Assembly (NCBI RefSeq): GCF_025370935.1
Contig: NC_133478.1
Location: forward strand, 19,112,716-19,176,715
Direction of reading: 5' to 3'
DNA from: Choristoneura fumiferana
Taxonomy: Eukaryota; Arthropoda; Insecta; Lepidoptera; Tortricidae
DNA: 64,000 bases
This document shows positions 1-9,932 of the stretch, piece after piece. The translations under genes and the position numbers were made by a program. Positions within the stretch are counted from its first letter, which is position 1. Each line of letters opens with the position of its first letter. The notes beneath the pieces are model-generated. The model was not told the origin of the DNA. It searched no databases and was given only the letters and a program-made list of their open reading frames with translations.

Positions 1-99
1 ACATCTGCAACAGCAGGGGTATTGCAGATGCGTTGCCAACCTAGAGGCCTAAGATGGGATGCCTCAAGTGCCAGTAATTTCACCGGCTACAAAATACAA
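1..99 (-). mobile_element. Truncated retroposon fragment at window edge
   Basis: The first 99 bases match the 5'-distal half of the poly(A)-tailed retroposon copies at 836-1118 and 7130-7411 (shared blocks GGGGTATTGCAGATGCG and CCAGTAATTTCACCGGCT). The tail-proximal part lies off the window. Minus orientation is inferred from the complete copies, where the A-tail reads as poly(T) on the plus strand. Confidence 0.7.
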
Positions 100-111
100 A
101 CTGGCCCAGCT

Positions 112-232
112 GGCCCTACGAAGTGCAAAATTCGAAATTCGAAATTCGTATCTTGTCAACCCGCTGAAGCGATTATTTAATACGAGAGTGAGAGGGACGG
201 TACGATAAGAACTTCGATTTTCGTGGTAGCCC
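112..232. repeat. MITE, TACTACGAAATTCG family, copy 1
   Basis: A short foldback repeat: the left end CCTACGAAGTGCAAAATTCG is mirrored by the right end CGATTTTCGTGGTAGC, around a central GTGAGAGGGACGG block. Further copies lie at 1178-1305 and 54911-55036. Non-coding; the superfamily is not decided. Confidence 0.6.
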
Positions 233-835
233 CCCTGACGCGTTTCAAACCTCTTCGCTCTTCTCTACTTATTAGATAATAATTGCCTACTTATTGGACT
301 TTAATTCATAAGCCACCATGGAACCTTTTCAAAGGAAATGTCATTACGGTCTTCCTTGTTAATTAATGCGATGTCACTAACGTTTACTGTGAAATGGTTC
401 TATGATGGCTCATAAATTAAAGTCCTTGACCGTACTAGATAAATTCACGCTCAAATTTAAACCGTATTTAGCCAAGCAGAAGGTTGTTTTCGCAATAGTT
501 TTGCAAATGAGAAAGTCTAGATTGCTTTAACTACCTATAATTTAACAATACACATGCCAATTTTGCAAAATCATTCAATCTTGACAAATGACGAACGCAA
601 CTGTTAAAAAAAAAGGTTTCGCATGAAATCGTCTTGGTGGCACTTAGCTTACGTAACTGAAGATAAACAGCTGTCTCCTACCTACAGGTTGTGATAAAAT
701 GTAAAATATCAACTAACCGTTTTATAAATACTATAGGTTAAATTCAAAAAGTCAGTATACGATTGGAAGAATAGATTTTTAACTCGTCAGTTTCAGTCAC
801 CAGAGGTCACCAGCGACAATAGCTGATACAACAAT
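233..835. other. AT-rich stretch with no gene seen
   Basis: No open frame, RNA gene or repeat family shared with the rest of the window was recognised here. Confidence 0.4.
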
Positions 836-1118
836 GTTTTTTTTTTTATTCGATTGGATGGCAAACGAGCAAGTGGGTCTGCTGATGGTAAGAGATCACC
901 ACCGCACATAGACACCTGCAACACCAGGGGTATTGCAGATGCGTTGCCAACCTAGAGGCCTAAGATGGGATACCTCGAGTACCAGTAATTTCACCGGCTC
1001 TCTTACTCTCCACGCCGAAACACAACAGTGCACAACAAGCCTGCTGCTTCACGGCAGGATTAACGAGCAAGATGGTGGTAGCATCAGGGCGGACCTTGCA
1101 CAAGGTCCTACCACCTGC
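836..1118 (-). mobile_element. Poly(A)-tailed retroposon 3' end, copy 2
   Basis: The plus strand shows a poly(T) run followed by ATTCGATTGGATGGCAAACG; on the minus strand this is a 3' end with a poly(A) tail. The body runs to the GGACCTTGCACAAGGTCC palindrome near 1090-1108. A second long copy is at 7130-7411, truncated at almost the same point. It is probably the 3' end of a CR1-like LINE or a SINE built from one; I cannot separate these. The reading frame across it is broken. Confidence 0.7.
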
Positions 1119-1177
1119 GAGTGTGTACAATATCTGATACGATTCTATTTCTAGGGCCGGCCGGTAGGACGGGCCAG

Positions 1178-1305
1178 CAGGGCTACTACGAAATTCGAAA
1201 ATCGAAGTACGTATCGTACCGTCCCTCTCACTGTCGTATATAAAATAAGTGTCGTCGGTGGGACGTTATGATACGAACCTCAATTTTCGAATTTCGTAGT
1301 AGCTC
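1178..1305. repeat. MITE, TACTACGAAATTCG family, copy 2
   Basis: The left end GGGCTACTACGAAATTCG is mirrored by the right end CGAATTTCGTAGTAGC. The interior has the same GTCCCTCTCACT block as the copies at 112 and 54911. Best preserved terminal repeats of the three. Confidence 0.7.
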
Positions 1306-1505
1306 TGCAGATACTTTTGCGCGATCAGGTGTCTGTCCTTAACCCCGTTATGTTGCCCGATTTGAGTTTCTGCAAAAAATAGCAATAAAATTAATTCGTG
1401 CGCATCCAAGACAGAAAGAAAGAAAGAAAGTCCTCAGTCTCTAGTGATCCAAGCGCCATCTACCCAATGAATAGATGAACTGATGCCACAAAAAAAACTA
1501 ATGTC

Positions 1506-1910
1506 GTATACCTCCCATGTGGTGTTTTTTTTTCTCATCCAACCTTGTAGTGTGGGACATCGTTGGATAGGTCTTTTAAAACCATTAGGGCGTCTTCGTT
1601 TGCAAAATATTCAACTTTAAAGTGCAAATTTTGATTAAAATCGAGCGTCCCCCCCCTCCTAAAATCTAAACCGGTGGGTAAAAATAGCATTTCAATATTC
1701 AGGATTAGCAAGTATATCAAACTTACAAGGAAAACTATAACGGTTAAGTTTTCTTGAGAATTAATAGCAGCCTAAGGTATAAAATATACCTAAACTTGGA
1801 ATATTCCGTACGAAAATACGAAATCCTTAAAAAAAATTACTTAATTTTTTCGTAATGGTTACAGAACCCAATTTCGGGCGTGTCCGACACGCTCTTGGCC
1901 AGTTTTATTT
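1506..1910 (+). repeat. GTTCCGTAGCC-ended repeat, copy A (5'-truncated)
   Basis: It shares the interior CGTTGGATAGGTCTTTTAAA, the C-rich run and the end GGCGTGTCCGACACGCTCTTGGCC with copies at 14015, 14960, 34841 and (reversed) 61383. Its 5' third, with the TAGGGTTCCGTAG start and the CTGTCTGTC block, is missing. Short frames across it are shadows. The class is not recognised. Confidence 0.7.
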
Positions 1911-1948
1911 TAAAACTGTTAGCGTGAGCGGGACGGCACGAATCGGCA

Positions 1949-2125
1949 CGATCATCATCATCATCATCATGTCAGCCGAAAGACGTCCACTGCTGGACAT
2001 AGGCCTCCCCCAAGGCTCTCCACTCAGACCGGTCTTGTGCTTTTCGCATCCACCGCGATCCCGCGATCTTAACCACGTCGTCGCTCCATCTTGTTGGAGG
2101 CCTACCGACAGCTCGTCTCCCGTAT
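1949..2125 (-). mobile_element. RTE-like LINE fragment, ATC-rich end
   Basis: A run of ATC triplets is followed by GACGTCCACTGCTGGACATA and a GC-rich tract. The same block recurs at 39543, 50641, 57203 and 59743. The ATC run represents the element's 3' tail on the minus strand. The coding frame is broken. Confidence 0.6.
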
Positions 2126-2140
2126 GTGTTCTAGAAAGAG

Positions 2141-2313
2141 ATCACTCGTCGAATCCGACTCGGCTGGGCAGCGTTCGGGAGGCTTCGCAGTGTCTTTTCA
2201 TCCAAATTACCGCAGTGTTTGAAGTCAAAAGTCTTTGACCAGTGTGTGTTGCCAGTGATGACATACGGATCTGAGACGTGGGCGCTAACGATGGGCCTCA
2301 TAAGGATCGGCAC
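2141..2313 (+). pseudogene. RTE-like reverse transcriptase, C-terminal fragment
   Basis: One frame reads about 57 residues including IRLGWAAFGRLRSVF and DQCVLPVMTYGSETW. This is the stretch after the polymerase core that is typical of RTE-clade LINE reverse transcriptases in insects. The catalytic domain and the C-terminal end are absent. It lies beside an opposite-strand fragment of the same type of element, so this is a rearranged relic. No function is expected. Confidence 0.75.
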
Positions 2314-2517
2314 GATACGATGTTCAAATTGTCAACAAGACCGGGCCGAGGTGTTGGTACACTACACTACAGTGGTACACCACTCGCAATTAAATGAACC
2401 CCTAGTGCGGCGCCCCCGTATTAGCCTCGGAATGTTAATACCCGGAGTCAATAAATTAAATATCGGGGGTAGTCGGGTAATCCGCGCGGAATGCGCGCGC
2501 GCTGCCGGCTTAAGGCT

Positions 2518-3821
2518 GCGTTTCCACCAGTGCGATGTGCGAGGATGTGTTTTTTAACCCCCGACGCAAAATAGTTATTTATGTGGCTGGTGCATAATGA
2601 GAGGCATTAAAGTACGAGTGTGGTTTTATGAAACGAGCTGAAGGCGAGTTTCATAATAAGATCACACGAGTGTTTTAATGCCTAATTATGTATAGCCGCA
2701 TACATAACTTTATCTACATGCATATCATAAGTTTTCTATAATATGTTCAGATATGGCCTGTATTTTTCAGTTAGTGTTACTGATAACTAGTTTGAAGTAC
2801 CTACCAAAGCTTAAATAAAACAGATAATAAAAAAACTAAAGTTTCATTTATAATAATAATTATTATCTACATGCATGTCATAAGTTTTCTACAATATGTA
2901 CAGATATGCATTGTTAAAAAAAGTATTACCGATACTTTAATGTAAACATTAAGATGCACCCGCAGATACCAGGTTTCTTAATAAAGGCCATTTGATAGTC
3001 GTTTCTGAACATATAATAGGGAAGTTATGATATGCATGTAGATAAATACTAAAAATAGGAGTGTTATAAGTGACCGCTATGTGTGTCTGTCTGTCTGTGG
3101 CACCGTAGCTCTTAAACGGGTAGACCGATTTGAATGCGGTTTTTTTATTTGAAAGCAGGTTTTTTAGCGATGGTTTTTAGATATGTTTCATCGGAATCGG
3201 TTGAGCCGTTTTTAAGATATTGAACTTTGAAGTGACAGTGTCGGGGGTTTTCCAACTATTTGTTGGTTAGTTTAGTCATGAACTAATGGAAATGCGTTGT
3301 TTACCTTTATAGCCTCGCTCCGCTCAGCTGTAGCCACCAGAGATTAGTGATGTAACGAATATTCGCATTCGCATTCGCATTCGCAAAATTTCTGCGAATA
3401 TGAATATCGGAAAAAATACAATTATTAGATAATAGATAGGTTAATAAAATCAAAATACATTCATTTCTTATGTTTTTTATACAAAAAAAATACTTAATCT
3501 CGTAATCACATTATCAGTCTTCAATTAATCATTTGGTATTATTTATTTATTTACTTTGCGATGCGTTCGTATAAACTGGGTAATTCTCGGAACAAAGTAC
3601 AAACGGAACGCACTTCGTTCGAACGAGACTGCCATAGACAATTTGGCGCCAAAACGAAAAACTGAATATTCGCATTCGCATTCGCGAATGTTCAAAAAAT
3701 GACATTCGTTACATCACTACCAGAGATGTACTGTGCGAGGATAAATAAAGCGTTTCTATTGGTTCATGAAAAAAACATTCCTCACAACACACCCTCATGG
3801 GTCATCTTAGGTGGAAACGCA
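2518..3821. repeat. Composite nested repeat with TGCGTTTCCACC inverted ends
   Basis: TGCGTTTCCACC at 2518-2529 is mirrored by GGTGGAAACGCA at 3810-3821. A second, offset inverted pair is TTAACCCCCGACGCAAAA at 2554 and its mirror at 4082-4100. Inside are a foldback around 2600-2690, a 40-bp motif (CTACATGCATATCATAAG) repeated at 2713, 2870 and inverted near 3020-3050, two opposed CCCCGACGCAAAA-family repeats (3045-3262 and 3880-4101), and a hAT-type MITE. It looks like several insertions into one older element. Confidence 0.55.
3345..3719. mobile_element. hAT-type MITE with 8-bp target duplication
   Basis: It starts TAGTGATGTAACGAAT and ends ATTCGTTACATCACTA. It is flanked on both sides by CCAGAGAT (3337-3344 and 3720-3727), an exact 8-bp direct repeat of the size made by hAT transposases. 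Subterminal ATTCGC hexamers are tandem at each end. The 375 bp carry no coding capacity. It sits inside the composite repeat and is therefore younger than it. Confidence 0.85.
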
Positions 3822-3879
3822 GGTTTAGAGAAATGGTCTAAGGTTCTGATACAGCTTTTTAGTTCGAAAACGACATGAA

Positions 3880-4101
3880 AATCAAAAAGTTGGAAAACCC
3901 CCGACTTGGTCACTTCAAAGTTCAATATCTCAAAAATGGCTTAACCGATTTTGATAAAACGTCTAACCATTGCTAGAAAACCTGCTTTCAAATAAGAAAA
4001 CCGCACTCAAATCGGTTCACCCGTTTAAGAGCTACAGTGCCGCAGACAGACACATAGCGGTCAAACTTATAACACCCCTCTTTTTGCGTCGGGGGTAAAA
4101 A
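3880..4101 (-). repeat. CCCCGACGCAAAA-family repeat
   Basis: Reads GGAAAACCCCCGACTTGGTC through AAATCGGTTCACCCGTTTAAG to the CAGACAGACACA block and ends TTTTGCGTCGGGGG. Related copies: 3045-3262 (opposite strand), 33877-33990 (partial) and 52686-52917. Non-coding, class unknown. Confidence 0.65.
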
Positions 4102-5252
4102 CAGCTTCAAAATGAGGCGCTTGAAACGCTCGAATAATGACCCTGATTAGTATTAGTAGAGATGGAGATTATAAAAGTACGAGTACTTTACTTATAGCTG
4201 AGGGTCTTGGCCCGCGCTAGTGGCGCCATCTAGGTAGCGCCGCTGCGCCGAGCGCACCTATTTCCATTCAACCCTGCCCCTGCCCTCCGCGGGTCTAATC
4301 CGCACACAAAGCGCTTATAACCATAAGCCTGTGTTAAAGCTACTTTTATTGCCATGACACACTGGTGGTAATTAAATTCCGGTAACTGATAGGGTCGTTG
4401 GAGTGACTCGTAAATTGTTAGTATGACATGATAGAGGTATAATCGCGTAAGGATTTGCAATCTTCTAGTGTTGCGGGTGTCTAGTATAGAGCTGACTTTG
4501 CATCAGATGATTCACTTGCTCGTTTGCCACCTCATTGCATAGAAAAACTGATAATGATGATGATGATCTTACTCGAGAAGCAAGTTTTGGAGTGAAAATA
4601 CAAAGCCAATATTTTATCGAAAATTAATAAATCAAAGAATAATACTTTTTGTCCTTTCTCCATTTTTTACTTGTACAGATTTCCAAGTCACGTATAATAA
4701 CAAAACGAACGGACACCACAAACCCTATTTTATTTACTCTAAAATTACCCAGTAGCCTTTATAAACAAGATTCCGAGAATCCACCCCAAAAACCTGCCAA
4801 AATTGGTCACAAAATTTCTTAAACCCAAAATGTTGGCCACTTGTGACGCGTAATTATGTTCTCGACTTGACGAGGTGGCGTTTAACACATCTTTTGCTTC
4901 AGTTTTTTTGGCTTGGAATAAAAAAAGCAATCGTGGGCTATTTTGGGACATTTTTTCATTTTCAGTCATGTAAAAATAAAACATGGGTTTTTCGTATCAA
5001 TAAAAATTTAACGAATATGCCTGAATGTAAATATTAGTAATACCTTTGTGGAAATAAAGCCTCGCATTGATAGATTTAAGTAAATACTTTGCGATCAATA
5101 AACAAGAGTTAGAAAATCTTCTGACTACTGTGTAGATGGTCCCGTTTGTGTCATTATCGTTTGAATAGAAATGCTTGAGAAAGAGTCTACTTGATTATGA
5201 ATGATTTACTTATTCTTGTGGTGATTCAAAGGACACAATGCTCCTAAAACGA
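4102..5252. other. No gene seen
   Basis: A short GC-rich patch lies at 4208-4300. Two overlapping frames at 4745-5037 encode low-complexity peptides with no recognisable domain. Nothing here supports a gene. Confidence 0.4.
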
Positions 5253-5387
5253 CACTGCTATTGTCACCTCTCGGAAATATCACCGCCCTGTCACAATACT
5301 ATGTCACGATCCAAAGCCTCTAATAATAGCCGAGGTGGGCCTTTGTCACAATATTTGTGAATGCATTTTTGCGTCACAATAGCAGTG
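5253..5387. repeat. Small inverted-repeat element (MITE-like)
   Basis: CACTGCTATTGTCAC at 5253-5267 is perfectly mirrored by GTGACGCAA-adjacent GTCACAATAGCAGTG at 5373-5387. Internal TGTCACAATA copies occur near 5290 and 5345. No clear target duplication. Confidence 0.5.
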
Positions 5388-5717
5388 AAAGGGTTAAATA
5401 TAATATTTGACTAAATAGTAGCGTTTGGTGACGGGTGCGATCACGCCTTCGAGGCGTTGGGTGGGTTAGTTTTTTATCGCATATTTTAATAATTAATAAA
5501 TTCATATTAAGCCGAAGCATAGAAGAAATCATACGTGATCACATTAAATTCATAAAAATACGTGCTTAATTAAATACCTAATTGGCAAATTAATTTGAAG
5601 CGATACATAACCTTTGAAAAAATACATAACCGTGAAAAAAAAATGTTGCTATTATATGTATAAATTTTTTATACTAGTGAATTACCGAAAATAAAGAAAC
5701 GTAAAAAAAATATGCCG
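5388..5717. other. AT-rich spacer, nothing seen
   Basis: No repeat family or coding frame was recognised in this stretch next to the tRNA gene. Confidence 0.35.
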
Positions 5718-5732
5718 AAAAAAAAGCAAAAA
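5718..5732 (-). terminator. RNA polymerase III terminator of the tRNA-Arg gene
   Basis: On the minus strand, 8 bases after the tRNA 3' end, a run of five T is followed at once by a run of eight T. Four or more T residues are the standard stop for RNA polymerase III. Confidence 0.75.
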
Positions 5733-5740
5733 GAAGAATG

Positions 5741-5813
5741 CGACCTTGCCAGGATTCGAACCTGGAATCTTCTGATCCGTAGTCAGACGCGTTATCCGTT
5801 GCGCCACAAGGCC
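5741..5813 (-). tRNA. tRNA-Arg, anticodon ACG
   Basis: The 73-base minus-strand sequence folds as a full cloverleaf. The acceptor GGCCTTG pairs with CAAGGTC (one G-T pair at 2-71), with discriminator G73. The D stem GCGC/ACGC has a first-loop mismatch usual for this isoacceptor. The anticodon stem TCTGA/TCAGA closes loop CTACGGA, giving ACG at positions 34-36. The variable loop is AGATT, and the T arm CCAGG/CCTGG holds loop TTCGAAT. The internal B box GGTTCGAATCC is intact. A34 is normally edited to inosine, so the product reads CGU, CGC and CGA codons. No intron. CCA is not encoded, as in other eukaryotes. A T-rich terminator follows. It appears functional. Confidence 0.96.
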
Positions 5814-6686
5814 GGTTACAAGTGTCGTCGAATTTATCGATTACAAGCAGCAACCAAGTTATTCGTTATTTATAAATTGTATGTAACCCATAATGTAGGG
5901 GGGTTTATGCCCACTTTTTCAAATTGAAATTCTACTTTGATTTTACTTTAATAGAAACTTATTTTTTATTTATTTTGTTTCCTATCATATTGTTGTATCT
6001 TGTGTTGTGTTTTTAAGTATGTGTCTATTCATTTAAATAAATAAAGTGTATAGAAATTAAAGGAACTATTAACTGTTCTAAGTTTGTTTTGCTTTTAATG
6101 TAAAAAAGATTTATCGTCAAGTAAGTACTTTGAATGTTTTTGTTATGCTTACATTAATTTCTAAGACATTCTTTTTCTACTGACTGTGACTATAAAAAAC
6201 TTTTTTTTTCAGTTGTCAATCAATTAGGACGTAGGGGCTCGAAGTAATTAAACCGCTATAGGAATACTTGATGGTGTCGGTATTAAGTTAATTGAAAGAT
6301 TGAACAATTGTTTGAGCGTAATGATTTGCGAAATCCGCCCTTATTGCACAGCGCACAGAAACTTTTGTTTTTGTCTTACAAGTATTATCAGTACCATCCA
6401 TTATAAATTCAACCTTACCACTGTTCGTTGAAGGTTTAATTTTGTTCAAGAGATGCACATGAAAAAAAATTGTGCTTACTACATTTTAAACTTTATTTTT
6501 GATGAGGTAGAGTGGATATTGGATTAAAGTATTTAGGACAAGGGCCGTGGGCGAAGTGTGAAGCCTAGTGATGGGATTTCGGTGTTTTTTACGTTTTATT
6601 AATTAGCACTTTCATTTCTTTTTTTTTCTCATAAAAATATTAAAAAATGTAGGTAAGTAGATTTAATTGCTAATTTTTGATACTAA
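5814..6686. other. AT-rich spacer, nothing seen
   Basis: Upstream flank of the tRNA gene. No coding frame longer than chance and no shared repeat was recognised. Confidence 0.4.
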
Positions 6687-6828
6687 CCCGCTGTTTCACC
6701 ATCCATTGATTAAAAATATTTGACTGATAAATGTGATGCTGTCTCTGTTTGTTTTGTTCGAATAGACGGAGACGGCATCACATTTATCCGTCAAATAAAA
6801 TTTATCAATGGATGATGAAACAGCCCCT
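6687..6828. repeat. Palindromic MITE, GCTGTTTCACC family, copy 1
   Basis: The whole element is one long foldback: GCTGTTTCACCATCCATTG at the left mirrors CAATGGATGATGAAACAGC at the right, with AAATGTGATG and GACGGAGACGG blocks inside. A second copy at 31858-31999 has the same centre and ends but a diverged arm. Confidence 0.8.
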
Positions 6829-7129
6829 AAATACAGTGTTACAAAAATATCCATAAGGCGGAAAGGTTAAATAAGGTAGGTATGGATTATTTCAACTTTC
6901 AACGAGTCGATTGACAAATTATAAGAACTACACCAGGGTAGTAGGTTTACCGAAAAAAATATCAAGATATTCGACATTGAAAATGAACCTTATTTTAATA
7001 ACATTAAAGTAAACAGTACAGAAATTTTGTTTGCGTTTATATCTAGTAGGTAACTTCATCATCAAAATCATGTGTAAGTATTAAATGCAAACCACCTCCC
7101 ATATTTTTTCGCGGATGTTATTCTGAACA
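6829..7129. other. AT-rich spacer, nothing seen
   Basis: No gene or known repeat recognised. Confidence 0.35.
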
Positions 7130-7411
7130 TTTTTTTTTTTATTCGACTGGATGGCAAACGAGCAAGTGGGTTCTCCTGATGGTAAGAGATCACCACCGCC
7201 CTTAAACATCTGCAAAACACAGGGGTAATTGCAGACGAATTTGCCAACTAGAGGTCTAAAGATGGAACCTCACGTGCCAGTAATTTCACCGGCTGTCTTA
7301 CTCTCCCCGCCGAAACACAACAGTGCAAGCACTGCTGCTTCAAGGCAGGATTAGCGAGAAAAGATGGTGGTATTAAATCCGGGCCACCTTCACAAGGTCC
7401 TACCACCTGCA
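7130..7411 (-). mobile_element. Poly(A)-tailed retroposon 3' end, copy 3
   Basis: Same family as 836-1118: poly(T) on the plus strand, then ATTCGACTGGATGGCAAACG, ending at TCCTACCACCTGC. The minus-strand frame over it (VGPCEGGPDLIPPSF and following) resembles a LINE-derived peptide, but it is short and mutated. It abuts another repeat at 7412. Confidence 0.75.
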
Positions 7412-7512
7412 AAAACACATTATTTATACCCTGCCTACTCGTATGTCTCTCCGACAGTTTTACATACATACGCTCCAAAAACATAATCCTCTATTGGGCA
7501 ATCGGGTAAAAA
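7412..7512. repeat. Repeat end with CGGGTAAAAA terminus
   Basis: TACATACATACGCTCCAAAAACATAATCCTC and the terminal GGGCAATCGGGTAAAAA match 40800-40870 (ACATACATACGCTTG, GGGCAGTCGGTTAAAAA). It is the end of a widespread non-coding element that I cannot classify. Confidence 0.5.
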
Positions 7513-8585
7513 AAAGGACGTACTTAAAGCGTGTGCGTGTGGGTGTGCTGCTGCTGCATTCGGAGCATGTTTACAGATTTTCCGAACTACTTAAAATAAT
7601 TGGTTTAACCCATTAGTTGTGTTAATGTAGTTAAACCAGCAACAACTGTCAGCTAATGTTTAAGAACATCACTACCCACACCAAAGGGGTTGAACAGGGT
7701 TAATAGCAGGCAGTTAGGGTGCATTGTAGTACGTGTGAAGAGAGCACTAGTTCACACCAGCCCCGCCAGGACGACCAGCCGAGCGCGCCCCCTCCCTGCC
7801 CCCCACGCGCCCACCAACCAAGACCAAACCGGGGGCTCCCAGGACAGAACCGGGGCCAAGCTACGCTGGCTGCACTTGACAATACTTCAAGAAAAATCCA
7901 CTAATCCTTGACCTCCCCCGTCTCTTCGTTTAATATGAAATGTTAATACAATTGCGGCGCGTAGAAACGATCCGAAAGCTCCTCGTATAATGGACGAACT
8001 TAGGCTTCAGTTTGAATGGGATATTTTTTGGATTTTTTCTAGGTCCGATCTTGTTTGGCTTAGAAATCTTATTTTTATGTTCATTTACTTTTTAGGTTTG
8101 TTGTTTGGGTGGATTTGTGTCGTAAGTTTCTTCAGAATTGCCGGGCAAATTACTTCATATTTCTACAATACCGATACGCATTTTGATTTTTGCTGCGCCT
8201 CGTACCGCTCCGCATGCGCACGTGCGAGACAATTACATCTGTGCGACACATAAGTTCATGCATATGCGATGTGCATTGCGATGTATTACGTCGATGAGCT
8301 ATTATATTATATAATTATCGCTCATAATTTAGCAGTCGCAGCACTTGAGATTTTTGGGTTTTATACGAGTATAAGCGTACATCCACTGCACATCTCTTTC
8401 CCGTGGGCCGTGGGAATATGTGTGTATCCCGTGTGGTATAACATTATTTTCGAGATCCAAACATTTCATCTATCCATACATTATTTCCTCCAATCGTTTG
8501 TGTGTGAAAGAACAACAACATACCTACTCAGGTAAAAAAATGCATGAAAGATATTCATGAATGGATGTATGTTGGGCATTAGCAG
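7513..8585. other. Unassigned stretch with GC-rich patch and one hydrophobic frame
   Basis: 7740-7900 is unusually GC-rich for this window and open in overlapping frames on both strands, which suggests composition and not coding. From 7990 to 8253 an 87-codon plus-strand frame encodes a strongly hydrophobic middle (LIFMFIYFLGLLFGWICVV). It has no homologue that I recognise, and the T-rich composition alone can give this. No gene is called. Confidence 0.35.
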
Positions 8586-8860
8586 CACGTTGGCCTAGTG
8601 TTGACCTATCGCCTCTCAAGCAGAGGGTCGTGGGTTCAAACCCCGGCTCGCACCTCTAGTTTTCGAAATTCATGTGCGGATTACATTTAAATTTACCACG
8701 AGCTTTGCGGTGAAGGAAAACATCGTGAGGAAACCTGCACAACTGCGAAGCAATTCAATGGTGTGTGTGAAGTTCCAGTCCGCACTTGGGAACTATCAAG
8801 CCCTCTTGTTCTGAGAGGAGGCTGTGCAGCAGTGGGACGTATATAGGCTGGATGATGATG
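8586..8860 (+). mobile_element. tRNA-derived SINE, copy 1
   Basis: The head keeps an A-box-like GGCCTAGTGTTGACC and a B box GGGTTCAAACCCCG, so it derives from a tRNA. The body has CACGAGCTTTGCGGTGAAGG and ends GCAGTGGGACGTATATAGG followed by GATGATGATG. The best full copies are at 23654 and 58186. The family is common in Lepidoptera; I do not assign a database name. Confidence 0.85.
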
Positions 8861-9524
8861 TTGGACATTTAGATGTTTGAATTTTTGATAATCCATCGCA
8901 AAAAACGGCCTAATGAATTTGAATCAAAATTTGCACATATAGTTTATAACCTTTAAATTGTTCACACACACATACTTAGATTCATTCTAATCCTGAAAAG
9001 AATTGAAAAATTTCCTGGGGATAGCGATAAAAAGTACCTACCTAGGTACTTCACAGACGAGTGACGAGCTATAGCTATTTTATAATATTAGTAGAGTTTA
9101 TATAAATTGCTATTATTTCACATAAACGTTAAGGTTTAATTGAGTGGAATTGTCAAATAAATCGCCTCGAGGCGGCGGTAATTGGTCCACTACGGCGGCT
9201 TAATTGCTGGATTACGCTGTTATTCCATTACGCTTTCATCGCTACAGCTTCGGCGAGCTTTGAGCAAGCTTCGTCCTGTAGCTTACAGTACCTTTATCTT
9301 TCCCAAATACTGCTACGTGAAGTTGATCAGGCTTAGGTATAAGTCACTAACATTACGGTATTGGGCTACCTATTTCTTATTTACTGTAGGTATAAATTAA
9401 ATAGCTTGGTAATGCGTGTTATCGAACAGCACAAAAAAAAGCAGCTCTAAGTGACATATACTTACGGCACAATGTCTCTAATTTTTCTCTCTTCTTCTAT
9501 TTATGTTTTTACTGTGTTTTTATT
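8861..9524. other. Unassigned stretch, nothing seen
   Basis: Contains a 72-codon frame at 9182-9400 with no recognisable domain. No repeat family identified. Confidence 0.35.
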
Positions 9525-9580
9525 GTGATGTAGTGTGTTTTTGTTGTCAATAAAAGTTGTGAGTTTGAGTTTGAGTTTGT
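9525..9580 (+). mobile_element. LINE or SINE tail with GAGTTT repeats
   Basis: TCAATAAAAGTTGTGAGTTT followed by tandem GAGTTT is a polyadenylation-like signal with a simple-repeat tail, the usual 3' end of non-LTR retroposons in this genome. Confidence 0.45.
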
Positions 9581-9777
9581 ATATAAAGATTTGAAAAGGT
9601 TACTTCATCATTTATTATTTATTTATTTATCATCCGAGGCTTTACGATGTAGTTCTCAACAGGCTCTGTGCGGATTGGGAACTTCAGACACATTAAACAG
9701 TAAGAAGCAATTTAGCTTCGCAGGTTTGTACTGGTTTTCTTACGATTTTTACCTTCTTGGCTAAAATTTTAGCTCTA

Positions 9778-9932
9778 ATGGTAAGAGATCACACCGCCCA
9801 TAAACATCTGCAATATCATATTGCAGATCATCCCAGCCTATATACGTCCACTGATGGGCACAGGCCTCCTCTCAGAACAAGAGGGCTTGCCATACTCCCA
9901 CGCGGCCAGTGCGGATTGGGAACTTCTTTCGC
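9778..9932 (-). mobile_element. Chimera of retroposon fragment and truncated SINE
   Basis: 9778-9827 matches the GGTAAGAGATCACCACCG part of the poly(A) retroposon. From 9828 the sequence is the reversed 3' end of the tRNA SINE (CCTATATACGTCCACTG). The joint is a perfect 23-bp palindrome at 9806-9828. Confidence 0.65.

Noticed and set aside
7990..8253. 87-codon frame with a hydrophobic middle as a small membrane protein
   Set aside because: T-rich composition alone yields hydrophobic codons. No start context, splice signal or homologue is visible.
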